Source of the DNA: Halomonas shengliensis
GTDB lineage: Bacteria > Pseudomonadota > Gammaproteobacteria > Pseudomonadales > Halomonadaceae
Length of the DNA: 64,000 nt
Reading direction: 5' to 3'
Assembly: GCF_900104135.1 (NCBI RefSeq)
Contig: NZ_FNIV01000015.1
Location: forward strand, 1-64,000
The first letter of the stretch is position 1; each line of letters begins with the position of its first letter. The translations under genes were made by a program, and so were the position numbers. Positions 23,849-32,802 of the stretch are shown here, in pieces. The notes under the pieces are model-generated. The model did no database searches, was not told where the DNA came from, and was given only the letters and a program-made list of their open reading frames with translations.

Positions 23849-24742
23849 CTATCGCTGGAATGCAGCGCCTCCATCGAGGGGCGGTGAGGCCACCGCATCG
23901 TTGTCGGTGACGATCGCCACCAGCTCCTCGCAGAAGGCTTCCAGCGCCTCGCTGGCGTGCCCGGGGCGCCGGTGCAGCTCCACCTCTACCTGCCCCAGCG
24001 CCGGCAGCCCCTCGGCCTCACCGACGATCCGGCAGCCAGGCGGTACGCTGCGCGGGGTCTTGACGGTCGCCGCCAGCCCCGCCTGCACCGGCAGGTTGAT
24101 GCCGGTGGGCGAGGGGCTGACGTAACGCAGCTGCCAGCGGCGCTTCTCGCGGCCCAGCGCGGCCAGCGCATGGGCGCGGAAGATACAGCCCTCGGGGTTC
24201 AGCGCCAGCGGCAGCTCCGTCCAGCGCTCCGGCGCTGCCTGCTCCGCCACCACCCACACCATCGGCTCCCAGCCCAGCAGCTGGCCGGACTGGGTCGGCC
24301 CGTGGCGGATCGACAGCACCACGTCCAGCACCCCCTCCTGGAAGGCCTCGACCAGCGAGCCGCTGATGTCGCAGTGCATCTCCAGGCGGGCCGCCGGGTA
24401 GCGCTCCGCGAAGCGTGCCAGCAGGGCAGGCAGGTAGGTCGCGGCCTGCTCCTCGGAGGTACCGAAGCGGATCAGCTCCCCCCGGGTGAGCTGGCCCAGG
24501 GCCTCCCGGGCCTCATCCTCCAGGGTCAGCATATGCCGTGCGTAGGGCAGCAGCCGCTCACCGGGACCGGTCAGCATCACGCTGCGGCTGGTGCGTTCGA
24601 ACAGCGCCTTGCCCATCTGGTCCTCCAGACGCTTGATCTGCAGGCTGATGGCCGACTGGGTGCGGTGCAGGACCTTGCCGGCGGCGCTGAACCCTTCGCA
24701 CTCGGCCACGGTGACGAAGGCGCGCAGCAGGTCGGTATCCAT
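23849..24742 (-). CDS. LysR family transcriptional regulator, divergent from the oxygenase operon
   Basis: The 297-residue protein has a typical N-terminal winged helix (MDTDLLRAFVTVAECEGFSA, then AGKVLHRTQSAISLQIKRLE) and a C-terminal periplasmic-binding-fold effector domain from about residue 90 (GELIRFGTSEEQAATYLPAL). The start at 24742 gives the standard LysR N-terminus; an upstream in-frame ATG at 24775 is less likely. It faces the oxygenase-M24-dehydrogenase operon across a 121-base gap carrying a T-N11-A dyad, the usual arrangement for a regulator that activates its divergent neighbour in response to a pathway metabolite. It is therefore the probable controller of that operon. Ligand unknown. 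Confidence 0.92.
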   Translation of the reverse strand: MDTDLLRAFVTVAECEGFSAAGKVLHRTQSAISLQIKRLEDQMGKALFERTSRSVMLTGPGERLLPYARHMLTLEDEAREALGQLTRGELIRFGTSEEQAATYLPALLARFAERYPAARLEMHCDISGSLVEAFQEGVLDVVLSIRHGPTQSGQLLGWEPMVWVVAEQAAPERWTELPLALNPEGCIFRAHALAALGREKRRWQLRYVSPSPTGINLPVQAGLAATVKTPRSVPPGCRIVGEAEGLPALGQVEVELHRRPGHASEALEAFCEELVAIVTDNDAVASPPLDGGAAFQR

Positions 24743-24777
24743 ATCAATGAGCCTCTGCAATGGGTTGTATCTCAAGC

Positions 24778-24796
24778 ATTCATTTAAATTATGGAT
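24778..24796. promoter_or_regulatory. LysR-type binding site in the divergent promoter region
   Basis: ATTCAT (24778-24783) and ATGGAT (24791-24796) form a 5-of-6 matched dyad around an AT core TTAAATT, fitting the LysR-type T-N11-A rule. It lies 36 bases upstream of the regulator start codon and 68 bases before the oxygenase start. Confidence 0.5.
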
Positions 24797-24863
24797 TCGT
24801 CGTCACTACCCTGTCCACACGACATGCCAACCGCCGATCCCCCGACGACAGGAGCGACGACCG

Positions 24864-25745
24864 ATGCACGCCACGGCCGAGCGACAAGCGACCGATTCCC
24901 TGGACGGCCTGATCGACCTGGACCGCTATCCCATCCACGACCTCGAAAGCCCGGCGGGACGCGAGCTGATCGCGCAGTGCCGTCGCCAGCTCGACCAGGA
25001 CGGCTGCGTGGTGCTCAAGCACTTCGTGCCCGAGGAAGCGCTGGCGCGGCTCGAGCGCGAGACCGAACGCCTCTCGCCGGAGGCGCACTACAACCAGACC
25101 GAGACCAACCCCTACAACAGCGCCGGTGACCCCGAGAAACCGGCCAGCCATCCGCTGAACCGCTTCGACGACCGCACCAATGGCTTCGTGGCCGGCGATC
25201 GCATCGATGGCGATACCATCATTCGCCAGGTTTACGAGCATCCCGGCTTCCAGCGCTTCATCGGCGCCGTGGTGGGCATGGAGGAGATCCATCAGTACGC
25301 CGACCCGCTGGCCGACCTGGTGGTCAACGTGCTGCGCGAGGGCTGCCAGCATCCCTGGCACTACGACACCAACGAGTTCATCGTCACCATGATGACCCGC
25401 CAGTCCCACGGCGGCGGCCGCTTCGAGTATGCCCCGGGCATCCGCAGCCCGGAGGGCGAGAACTTCGCGGAGGTGGAGAAGGTGATCGACGGCGACCGCT
25501 CGCGCCTCAAGTCCCTCGACCTCCAGCCCGGCGACCTGCAGGTCTTCTTCGGTCGCTACTCGCTGCACCGGGTCACCCCGGTGGAGGGCGACCGCGAGCG
25601 CCACACCGTGATCTTCGCCTACGCCAAGGAGCCGGGCTTCATCGGTCGCCCCGAGCGCGCCCAGCGCATCTTCGGGCGCATGGCACCGGTCCACGAGCGC
25701 CTGCTCGAGGAGGGCATGGAGCGTAGCGACAGCCTGGCCGACTGA
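24864..25745 (+). CDS. ArpA/HalD-BesD-type Fe(II)/2-oxoglutarate-dependent oxygenase
   Basis: The 293-residue non-heme iron enzyme has a double-stranded beta-helix core. The facial triad reads H166-Y167-D168 (in HPWHYDTNEFIVTMM) and distal H235 (in RYSLHRVTPVEGDRE), with an Arg just after it (R244 or R246) to bind 2-oxoglutarate. GGRFEYAPGIRSPEGE and LQPGDLQVFFGR are also typical of the ArpA-like family. That family contains the BesD/HalD amino-acid halogenases, but halogenases have Gly in place of the Asp. The Asp here predicts a hydroxylase. It is not an ectoine hydroxylase, as EctD motifs are absent. ATG 24864 follows AGGAG. It is the first gene of an operon with an M24 protein and MmsA. 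Substrate unknown. Confidence 0.82.
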   Translation: MHATAERQATDSLDGLIDLDRYPIHDLESPAGRELIAQCRRQLDQDGCVVLKHFVPEEALARLERETERLSPEAHYNQTETNPYNSAGDPEKPASHPLNRFDDRTNGFVAGDRIDGDTIIRQVYEHPGFQRFIGAVVGMEEIHQYADPLADLVVNVLREGCQHPWHYDTNEFIVTMMTRQSHGGGRFEYAPGIRSPEGENFAEVEKVIDGDRSRLKSLDLQPGDLQVFFGRYSLHRVTPVEGDRERHTVIFAYAKEPGFIGRPERAQRIFGRMAPVHERLLEEGMERSDSLAD

Positions 25746-25829
25746 GCGCCGAGGCTTCGTTCAGCCTCACTTGACGATGGCCGCCCGGGCAGGCGGCCAT
25801 CCCCCTGGCGACACAGCGAGAGACCTCCC

Positions 25830-27113
25830 ATGAGCATCGTAGAGTCAGAGAATCTGACCGACAGCGAACCGGACCACATCCCGGTCGTGCCGTCGGCCCC
25901 ACAGGCCAACGGCGACAGCATCCCCACCGCCTTCGACCCCGTGCAGCTGCGCGCCGGGCGCCTGTCGCGCCTGCGCGCCATGATGGCCGAGCAGGGCTAC
26001 GCCGCCCTGGTGCTGTTCGACCCCAACAACCAGCGCTACGCCACCGGCTCGCGCAACATGTTCGGCTACTTCCTGCGCAACTCCACGCGCTACCTCTATG
26101 TGCCGCTGGAAGGCCCGATCATTCTCTTCGAGTACCCGGGCAGCGCCCACGTCTCCACCTGGCTGGAGACCATCGATGAGTCGCGCACCTCCAAGGTGGT
26201 GTGGTCGGCGGTGAACCAGCGCGACAACCTCTCCTCGGACCCCTTCGGCCTGGAGATCGCCGAGCTCGTCCAGGAGCACGGCCGCGGCAACAAGAAAGTA
26301 GGCCTGGACCGCTGCGCGCTCAACCTGGCCCGCTCGCTGGAGGCGCAGGGGCTGGATGTCTTCGACTGCATGCAGGACACCCTGCACTGCCGGCGCATCA
26401 AGACCCCCGAGGAGATCGCCTGCCTGGCCCAGTCCATGGCGGCAAGCGAGGCCTCGGTGGCCGAGGTGGAGGCCGCCATCAAGCCCGGCGTCACCGAGAA
26501 CGAGCTGTTCGCCATCATGTACGGCGAGGTGATCCGCGGCGGCGGCGAGTTCATCGAGACCCGCCTGCTCAACTCCGGGCCGCGCACCAATCCCTGGTTC
26601 CATGAGGCCAGCGACCGCAAGATCCGCCCCGGCGAGCTGGTGGCCCTGGACACCGACACCATCGGCTGCCACGGCTACTACTCCGACTTCTCGCGCACCT
26701 TCCATGTCGGCCCGGGCCGGCCCAGCGCCTACCAGCGCGAACTCTACCGCATGGCCTACGACCAGGTGCAACACAACATGGGCATCCTCAAGCCCGGCAT
26801 GAGCTACCGCGAGATCGCCGAGCAGGCCTGGAAGATCCCCGAGCGCTTCCTGGATCGCCGCTACCCCTCGATCATCCACGGGGTGGGGATGCACGGCGAG
26901 ACGCCGCTGGTGGCGCACCACATGGACTTCGACCGCTTCTCCAAGGACGGCATCCTCGAGCCCGGCATGGTGGTCTCGGTGGAGAGCTACATCGGCGAGG
27001 TGGGCGCCGCCGACGGCGTCAAGCTCGAGGAGGAGGTGCTGATCACCGACACCGGCGTCGAGAAGCTCTCCCGCTACCCCTTCGACGAGGCCCTGCTCGG
27101 CCGTGAAGTCTGA
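25830..27113 (+). CDS. M24 metallopeptidase-family protein, DddP-like
   Basis: The 427-residue protein has a creatinase-like N-terminal domain (LVLFDPNNQRYATGSRNMFG) and a pita-bread C-terminal domain. Its closest recognisable relative is the DMSP lyase DddP: shared stretches include IRGGGEFIETRLLNSGPRTN and a C-terminal YPFDEALLG. All six metal ligands of DddP appear conserved (D274, D276, D286, H350, E385, E400). However, the residue matching the catalytic Asp377 of DddP is Gly356, so DMSP cleavage is doubtful. Other M24 functions (dipeptide, creatine-like C-N hydrolysis) are possible. It lies 84 bases after the oxygenase and 16 bases before mmsA, clearly in one operon. The residue alignment is from memory of DddP. 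Confidence 0.8.
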   Translation: MSIVESENLTDSEPDHIPVVPSAPQANGDSIPTAFDPVQLRAGRLSRLRAMMAEQGYAALVLFDPNNQRYATGSRNMFGYFLRNSTRYLYVPLEGPIILFEYPGSAHVSTWLETIDESRTSKVVWSAVNQRDNLSSDPFGLEIAELVQEHGRGNKKVGLDRCALNLARSLEAQGLDVFDCMQDTLHCRRIKTPEEIACLAQSMAASEASVAEVEAAIKPGVTENELFAIMYGEVIRGGGEFIETRLLNSGPRTNPWFHEASDRKIRPGELVALDTDTIGCHGYYSDFSRTFHVGPGRPSAYQRELYRMAYDQVQHNMGILKPGMSYREIAEQAWKIPERFLDRRYPSIIHGVGMHGETPLVAHHMDFDRFSKDGILEPGMVVSVESYIGEVGAADGVKLEEEVLITDTGVEKLSRYPFDEALLGREV

Positions 27114-27129
27114 CCCCCAAGGACGCGAC

Positions 27130-28620
<1,491 letters not shown>

Positions 28621-28645
28621 CGCCATCCTGCCCTTCGAGCACTTC

Positions 28646-28675
28646 CATCGCCCATCCCCTTGCGGATGGGCGATG
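28646..28675 (+). terminator. Hairpin after mmsA
   Basis: CATCGCCCATCC (28646-28657) pairs perfectly with 28664-28675 around CCTTGC, 26 bases after the mmsA stop. No long T-tract follows, but the position marks the end of the LysR-controlled operon. Confidence 0.65.
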
Positions 28676-28758
28676 TCGTCTCGGCCGGTGCACGTTTCGC
28701 GCTATCGGCATGCTCAGGGGTATCCTGACCACAGTCCACCTTAGTCAGGGGAAAGACC

Positions 28759-29289
28759 ATGCAGCTGTCGGAGTTCGAAACACACCAGGCCGCCGAGATC
28801 CAGGCGCTGTTCGACAGGACCTTTGCCGATGCCGAGGGGCCGGCCGAAGGTGAGCTGGTCGGGGGCCTGGTGCGCAAGCTGATGGCCGATACCGCCCCGC
28901 GGGACCGGCTGGGGTTCGTGGCCCTGGAGAAGGGCCGAGTTGTCGGCGGCATCTTCTTCTCGAGGCTCACCTTCGATAGCCCGGTCGAGGCCTTCCTGCT
29001 GTCACCGGTGGCGGTGCACCCCGACCATCAGGGCCGGGGCATCGGGCAGCGCCTGATCCGTTTCGGCCTCGAGCGCCTCGAGGCGCGGGGCGTGACGCAC
29101 CTCTTCACCTTCGGGGATCCGGCGTTCTATTCGCGGGTCGGCTTCATGCCGGCCCCCGAATCGACGGCCCCCTTCCGGCTCACCCAGCCGGAGGGCTGGC
29201 TCGGCCAGGCACTGGAGGGGCATGAGATGGCGTCCCTTGCCGGTGTGCCGCGTTGTGTCGCGGCCTTCGACGATCCCGCCTACTGGTGA
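28759..29289 (+). CDS. GNAT family N-acetyltransferase
   Basis: The 176-residue acetyltransferase has the acetyl-CoA-binding motif VHPDHQGRGIGQRLIRFGLE preceded by the AFLLSPVAV strand. A C-terminal THLFTFGDPAFYSRVGFMPA segment is typical of the YhbS-like group. Acceptor substrate is unknown. ATG 28759 follows CAGGGGAAAG. It is a single gene after the mmsA hairpin and may have its own promoter in the 80 bases upstream. It does not overlap the next gene (77 bases). Confidence 0.88.
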   Translation: MQLSEFETHQAAEIQALFDRTFADAEGPAEGELVGGLVRKLMADTAPRDRLGFVALEKGRVVGGIFFSRLTFDSPVEAFLLSPVAVHPDHQGRGIGQRLIRFGLERLEARGVTHLFTFGDPAFYSRVGFMPAPESTAPFRLTQPEGWLGQALEGHEMASLAGVPRCVAAFDDPAYW

Positions 29290-29366
29290 GGCGCCCCCGC
29301 GTTGGGTGAACCCTGGCGAAAGTGCCGTGTCTGCCGCGGTAGGCCTCAACCGAAGGGAGTGATGCG

Positions 29367-29738
29367 ATGGCCACGCTACCACTGCTCAAGGTTTACTACG
29401 ATGGCATCTGTCCCGGCTGCCGGCGGGATCGCGCCCGCTACGAGCGCTGGGCGGGGGAGGCCGGCCGCCAGGTGGCGTGGTGCGACGTGACCGAGCACCA
29501 GGCGATGCTGCGCGAGAGGGGCGTCGACCCCCAGGCGGCGCTGCTCTCCCTGCATGTCGAGGAGGAGGGCGGGAGCATCCTGGAGGGCATCGACGCCTAT
29601 ATCCTGCTGATGCGCCGGGTGCCGCGCCTCAGGCCACTGGCCTGGCTGATCGGCCTGCCGGGGATCAAGCCGCTGCTGCGCTGGTGCTACGACCGCTGGG
29701 TCAGGCGGCGCCTGGCGCGAGAGGGGCGCCTGCCCTGA
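29367..29738 (+). CDS. DCC family thiol-disulfide oxidoreductase-like protein (DUF393)
   Basis: The 123-residue protein starts with the DUF393 signature: KVYYDGICPGCRRDRARYER, a CxxC thioredoxin-like motif at Cys15 and Cys18 after a Y-D-G. The C-terminal part (LRPLAWLIGLPGIKPLLRW, CYDRWVRRRLAREG) is the conserved amphipathic segment of the family. DCC proteins are predicted redox partners, and no substrate is established. ATG 29367 lies 5 bases after GAGTG. It converges on the yjbQ gene, 10 bases between the stops. Confidence 0.88.
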   Translation: MATLPLLKVYYDGICPGCRRDRARYERWAGEAGRQVAWCDVTEHQAMLRERGVDPQAALLSLHVEEEGGSILEGIDAYILLMRRVPRLRPLAWLIGLPGIKPLLRWCYDRWVRRRLAREGRLP

Positions 29739-29748
29739 CCCGGACGCC

Positions 29749-30171
29749 TTACCCTTCGCCGCTCAGTGTGGCGACCAGCCGCCTGGGCCCGCCGTGGTCG
29801 CGGTGCTCTCCCAGCCATAGCCCCTGCCAGGTGCCCAGCGCCAGGCGGCCATCGCGGACCGCCAGGGTCAGCTGGGTGCCCAGCAGGCTGGCGATGACAT
29901 GGGCCGGCATGTCGTCGGGGCCCTCCAGGGTATGGCGGAAGTAGGGCAGGTCACCCGGGACCAGTCGGCGCAGGAAGGCGTCCAGGTCGTGGCGCACGTC
30001 GGGGTCGGCGTTCTCGTTGAGGGTCAGCGAGGCCGAGGTGTGCATGAGCTGCAGGTGCAGCAGCCCCACCCGGCAGCGGGTGAGCGCCGGGAGGGCCTCG
30101 ACGACACGCTCGGTGATCAGGTGGAAACCTCTTGGCAGAGCGGAAAGCCGGATCTCCTGCTGGTGCCACAT
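29749..30171 (-). CDS. yjbQ: YjbQ / UPF0047 family protein
   Basis: The 140-residue protein shows the full UPF0047 pattern: FHLITERVVEALPALTRCRV, then LLHLQLMHTSASLTLNENAD, with an essential-looking His in HTSAS and DPDVRHDLDAFLRRLVP, and a C-terminal LALGTWQGLWLGEHRDHGG. E. coli YjbQ has weak thiamine-phosphate synthase activity in vitro, and its true role is uncertain. Here it is the last gene of a leftward operon: it lies 15 bases after the nitrilase-type gene and downstream of four osmoprotectant ABC genes. Confidence 0.92.
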   Translation of the reverse strand: MWHQQEIRLSALPRGFHLITERVVEALPALTRCRVGLLHLQLMHTSASLTLNENADPDVRHDLDAFLRRLVPGDLPYFRHTLEGPDDMPAHVIASLLGTQLTLAVRDGRLALGTWQGLWLGEHRDHGGPRRLVATLSGEG

Positions 30172-30186
30172 CGTCTTGCTCCTCGG

Positions 30187-31029
30187 TCAGCGATGGCCTG
30201 CCATCAGCTCACGGATCAACGGGGTGTCGGCGTCACGGTGGGTGGGCAGCTCGAAGCGGGCCCGGGCGATGGCGGTGCGCGACAGCTCGGCGGTGATCAG
30301 CGTCTCGCGCTCCTCGGCCTCGGCCAGCAGCTCGCCGCGCGGGTCCAGGATACGCGAGCCGCCCCAGAAGTGGCTCTGCCCCTCGGGGCCGAAGCGGTTG
30401 GCCATGATCACCGGCGTACCGTAGGTCATGGCGTAGAAGCGCACGTTCAGGGCCCAGTTCTGCTCGTTGGAGAAGTCGTCGCTGACGATGCCGCTGGCGG
30501 AGTTGATCGGCGCGCAGAGCACCGTGGGGCGGGGCAGCAGGGCGGCGTGGACCAGCGCCGGGTTCCACAGGTCGGCGCAGATCAGCTGGGTCGCCGACCA
30601 GCCGGGGCGCACCGCGGTGTGGGTCAGCTCGCTGCCGTGGGTGAACCACTTGCCCTCCTCGAGCCCGCCGTAGGTGGGCAGGTTGAGCTTGCGGTGCACC
30701 GCGGCGATCCTGCCGTCCTGGAGGATGGCCAGGGCGTTGTAGTACTCGCCGGGGCTCGCCTCCTCGACGAAGCCCACCACGGTCTGCATCTCGCCGCAGG
30801 CCAGGGCCAGCTCCTGCAGGCGCGGGTCCTCCAGCGGCATGGCGACCTGCATCACCCGGCTGCCCAGGCCGTAGCCGGTCAGCGAGAGCTCGGGGAAGAC
30901 CAGCAGCTCGACGCCCCGCTCGCGGGCCTCGCGGATGGTGGCGAGGTGCTGCCCCAGGTTGGCATCCACCTCGCCGAGGGTGGCATTGATCTGGGCGGCA
31001 CCAACGCGCAGTCGATCCTGATAGTGCAT
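30187..31029 (-). CDS. Carbon-nitrogen hydrolase (nitrilase superfamily) linked to an osmoprotectant importer
   Basis: The 280-residue protein has the nitrilase-superfamily triad Glu47 (VELLVFPELSLTGYG), Lys114 (VHRKLNLPTYG) and Cys151 (SATQLICADLWNPALV). These enzymes hydrolyse amides, N-carbamyl compounds or nitriles, and the Cys environment C-A-D-x-W-N-P fits amidase-type members rather than true nitrilases. It follows the substrate-binding protein gene of the ABC importer after 92 bases containing a stable hairpin, and precedes yjbQ by 15 bases. This suggests it acts on an imported amide or recycles a nitrogenous osmolyte. The start at 31029 has an AAGGGGGAAGAG site. Substrate unknown. 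Confidence 0.85.
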   Translation of the reverse strand: MHYQDRLRVGAAQINATLGEVDANLGQHLATIREARERGVELLVFPELSLTGYGLGSRVMQVAMPLEDPRLQELALACGEMQTVVGFVEEASPGEYYNALAILQDGRIAAVHRKLNLPTYGGLEEGKWFTHGSELTHTAVRPGWSATQLICADLWNPALVHAALLPRPTVLCAPINSASGIVSDDFSNEQNWALNVRFYAMTYGTPVIMANRFGPEGQSHFWGGSRILDPRGELLAEAEERETLITAELSRTAIARARFELPTHRDADTPLIRELMAGHR

Positions 31030-31050
31030 CTCTTCCCCCTTGGAAACGGC

Positions 31051-31076
31051 GGAGGGCCGCCCGTGGGCGGCCCTCC
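31051..31076 (-). other. Intercistronic hairpin between binding protein and amidohydrolase genes
   Basis: GGAGGGCCGCCC (31051-31062) pairs perfectly with 31065-31076, a 12-bp stem. On the minus strand it follows the binding-protein gene by 45 bases and precedes the ribosome-binding site of the amidohydrolase. No U-tract follows, so it more likely shields the upstream mRNA from 3' decay or attenuates than fully terminates. Confidence 0.6.
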
Positions 31077-31121
31077 CTGGCACAGGCAACGGCCGGCATT
31101 ATGCCAGCCATGCCGGCGACC

Positions 31122-32003
31122 TCACAGCAGCTCGTGCGCCTCGAGGAAGCTCTGGGCGACATCCTCGATGGTCTCGCGCTCGACGTCGACCCGGGCGTTG
31201 AGCTCGGCCATGGTGGCGTCGTCGAGCAGCGCGGAGAGGGCGTTCATCTGCTCGGCCAGCTCCGGGTTCTGCTCCAGGGTCTCCGCGCGCACCACCGGGG
31301 TGAGGGCGTAGGCAGGGAAGAAGCCCTGGTCGTCCTCCAGTACCTGGAAGTCGAAGGCGGGGATGCGCCCGTCGGTGGCGAACACCAGGCCCACGTCGAC
31401 CTCGCCGTCGCGCAGCGCCTGGTAGACCAGGCCGGAGTCCATGCGCTTGACGTCGCCGCGGGAGACGCGGAAGTCATAGGCCTGCTGGAGCGGGCGCCAG
31501 CCGTCCTCACGGGCGTAGAACTCGGCGTTCATGGCGAAGGTCAGCGGCTCGCCGTCGTTGACCGCCTGGGCCAGCCCGGAGAGGGTCTCGATGCCGGTCT
31601 CGGCGACGCTCTCCTCGCGCATCGCCAGGGCGTAGGTGTTGTTGGCCGCGGAGGGCTCGAGCCACACCAGCCCCTTCTCGCCGTCGAGCTCCTTGACTCG
31701 CTGGTAGGTCTCCTCCGGGGAGAGGCTCTCCGTCACGTCGTTGTAGTTGATCAGCGAGGTGCCGGTGTACTCCCAGTAGAGGTCGATCTGGCCGTTCTCC
31801 TGCGCCTGGCGCAGCACGGCGGAGCCCATGCCGGCCCGGCTGTCCACCTCGTAGCCCAGTCCCTCGAGGTACTGGGTGGTCATGCTGGCCAGCAGCTGTT
31901 GTTCGGTGAAGTTCTTGCCGCCGACCACGATCTCGTTGGCCTGGGCGGTGGCCAGCGAGCCGGCGAAGGCCAGGCCGGCGAGGGTTGTCATCAGGTGCTT
32001 CAT
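31122..32003 (-). CDS. Glycine betaine/osmoprotectant ABC transporter substrate-binding protein
   Basis: The 293-residue periplasmic protein has a Sec signal (MTTLAGLAFAGSLATAQA, cleavage before NEIVVGG) and the OpuAC/OpuCC-type pattern: IVVGGKNFTEQQLLASMTTQ, YLEGLGYEVDSRAGMGSAVL, then QIDLYWEYTGTSLINYND and DVGLVFATDGRIPAFDFQVL. It binds quaternary ammonium compounds such as glycine betaine, choline or carnitine for import. The order permease-ATPase-permease-binding protein matches OsmU/OpuC-type systems. It has no lipobox. The 118-base gap toward the nitrilase gene contains a hairpin. Confidence 0.93.
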   Translation of the reverse strand: MKHLMTTLAGLAFAGSLATAQANEIVVGGKNFTEQQLLASMTTQYLEGLGYEVDSRAGMGSAVLRQAQENGQIDLYWEYTGTSLINYNDVTESLSPEETYQRVKELDGEKGLVWLEPSAANNTYALAMREESVAETGIETLSGLAQAVNDGEPLTFAMNAEFYAREDGWRPLQQAYDFRVSRGDVKRMDSGLVYQALRDGEVDVGLVFATDGRIPAFDFQVLEDDQGFFPAYALTPVVRAETLEQNPELAEQMNALSALLDDATMAELNARVDVERETIEDVAQSFLEAHELL

Positions 32004-32066
32004 GGGATCTCTCCTCTTGCTCTTGTGGGTAACGCGCGTGTAAACCGTGCGGAGGGGGCGCCTCCT

Positions 32067-32798
32067 TCAGGCCCGGTTGGGGTTGACCCCGCGGGGAACC
32101 ACGAGGAAGGCGACGGTGGCGATCAGGGCGTCCACCACGATCGCCAGCAGCGCCGTGGGGATGGCACCGGAGAGCATCATCACCGGGTCGTAGAGGTCGA
32201 TGCCGGTGAAGATCAGCTCGCCTAGCCCTCCGGCGCCGATCAGGAAGGCCAGCGGCACCGTGCCCACGTTGATGGTCAGGGCGGTGCGCATGCCGGCGAA
32301 GATCACGTAGAGGGCGTTGGGCAGCTCGACCTTGAGCAGGCGCTGGGCGGGAGACATGCCGATGCCGGCGGCGGCCTCCATCAGCGCCGGGTTGACCCCC
32401 TTGAGGCCGGCATAGGTGTTGCGGGTGATGGGCAGCAGGGTGGCGACGAAGAGCCCGAACACCGCCGGAACCGTGCCGATGCCCAGGAAGCTCATGGAGA
32501 GCGCCAGCACCGCCAGGGTGGGGATGGTGGTCCCCACGTTGAGCACCTGCATCAGCGATTCGGCCCAGCGTGACATGCTCGGGCGCGAGAGCAGGATGCC
32601 CAGCGGGATCGCCACGGCGATGGCCAGCCCGCCCGACATGGCGGTCAGCCACAGGTGCTGCACCGCCAGGAACCGCACGTCGGGCAGGTACCAGAGGAAG
32701 TCGTCGATCACCCCGCTGGACTGGCTCCAGACGCCGGCCAGGAAGACGGCGACCAGCAGGAGCGCCAGCAGGGCCCCGCGGAGGCTCTGTATCGGCAT
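32067..32798 (-). CDS. Osmoprotectant ABC transporter permease (downstream copy)
   Basis: The 243-residue inner-membrane protein has an N-terminal anchor (GALLALLLVAVFLAGVWS) plus about five more helices, and the EAA-like coupling loop NPALMEAAAGIGMSPAQRLL. Other family stretches are GTTIPTLAVLALSMSFLGIG, LLPITRNTYAGLKGVNPALM and VGTVPLAFLIGAGGLGELIF. It pairs with the permease at 34009 to form the heterodimeric channel of an OpuC/OsmU importer. It lies 4 bases after the ATPase gene and 63 bases before the binding protein gene, in one operon. Confidence 0.93.
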   Translation of the reverse strand: MPIQSLRGALLALLLVAVFLAGVWSQSSGVIDDFLWYLPDVRFLAVQHLWLTAMSGGLAIAVAIPLGILLSRPSMSRWAESLMQVLNVGTTIPTLAVLALSMSFLGIGTVPAVFGLFVATLLPITRNTYAGLKGVNPALMEAAAGIGMSPAQRLLKVELPNALYVIFAGMRTALTINVGTVPLAFLIGAGGLGELIFTGIDLYDPVMMLSGAIPTALLAIVVDALIATVAFLVVPRGVNPNRA

Positions 32799-32802
32799 CG
32801 GC

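Noticed and set aside
24864-27113. Ectoine hydroxylase (ectD) plus ectoine hydrolase (doeA) pair
   Set aside because: The organism type and the 2OG-oxygenase/M24 pairing suggest it, but the oxygenase has ArpA/BesD-type motifs and the M24 protein resembles DddP rather than DoeA.
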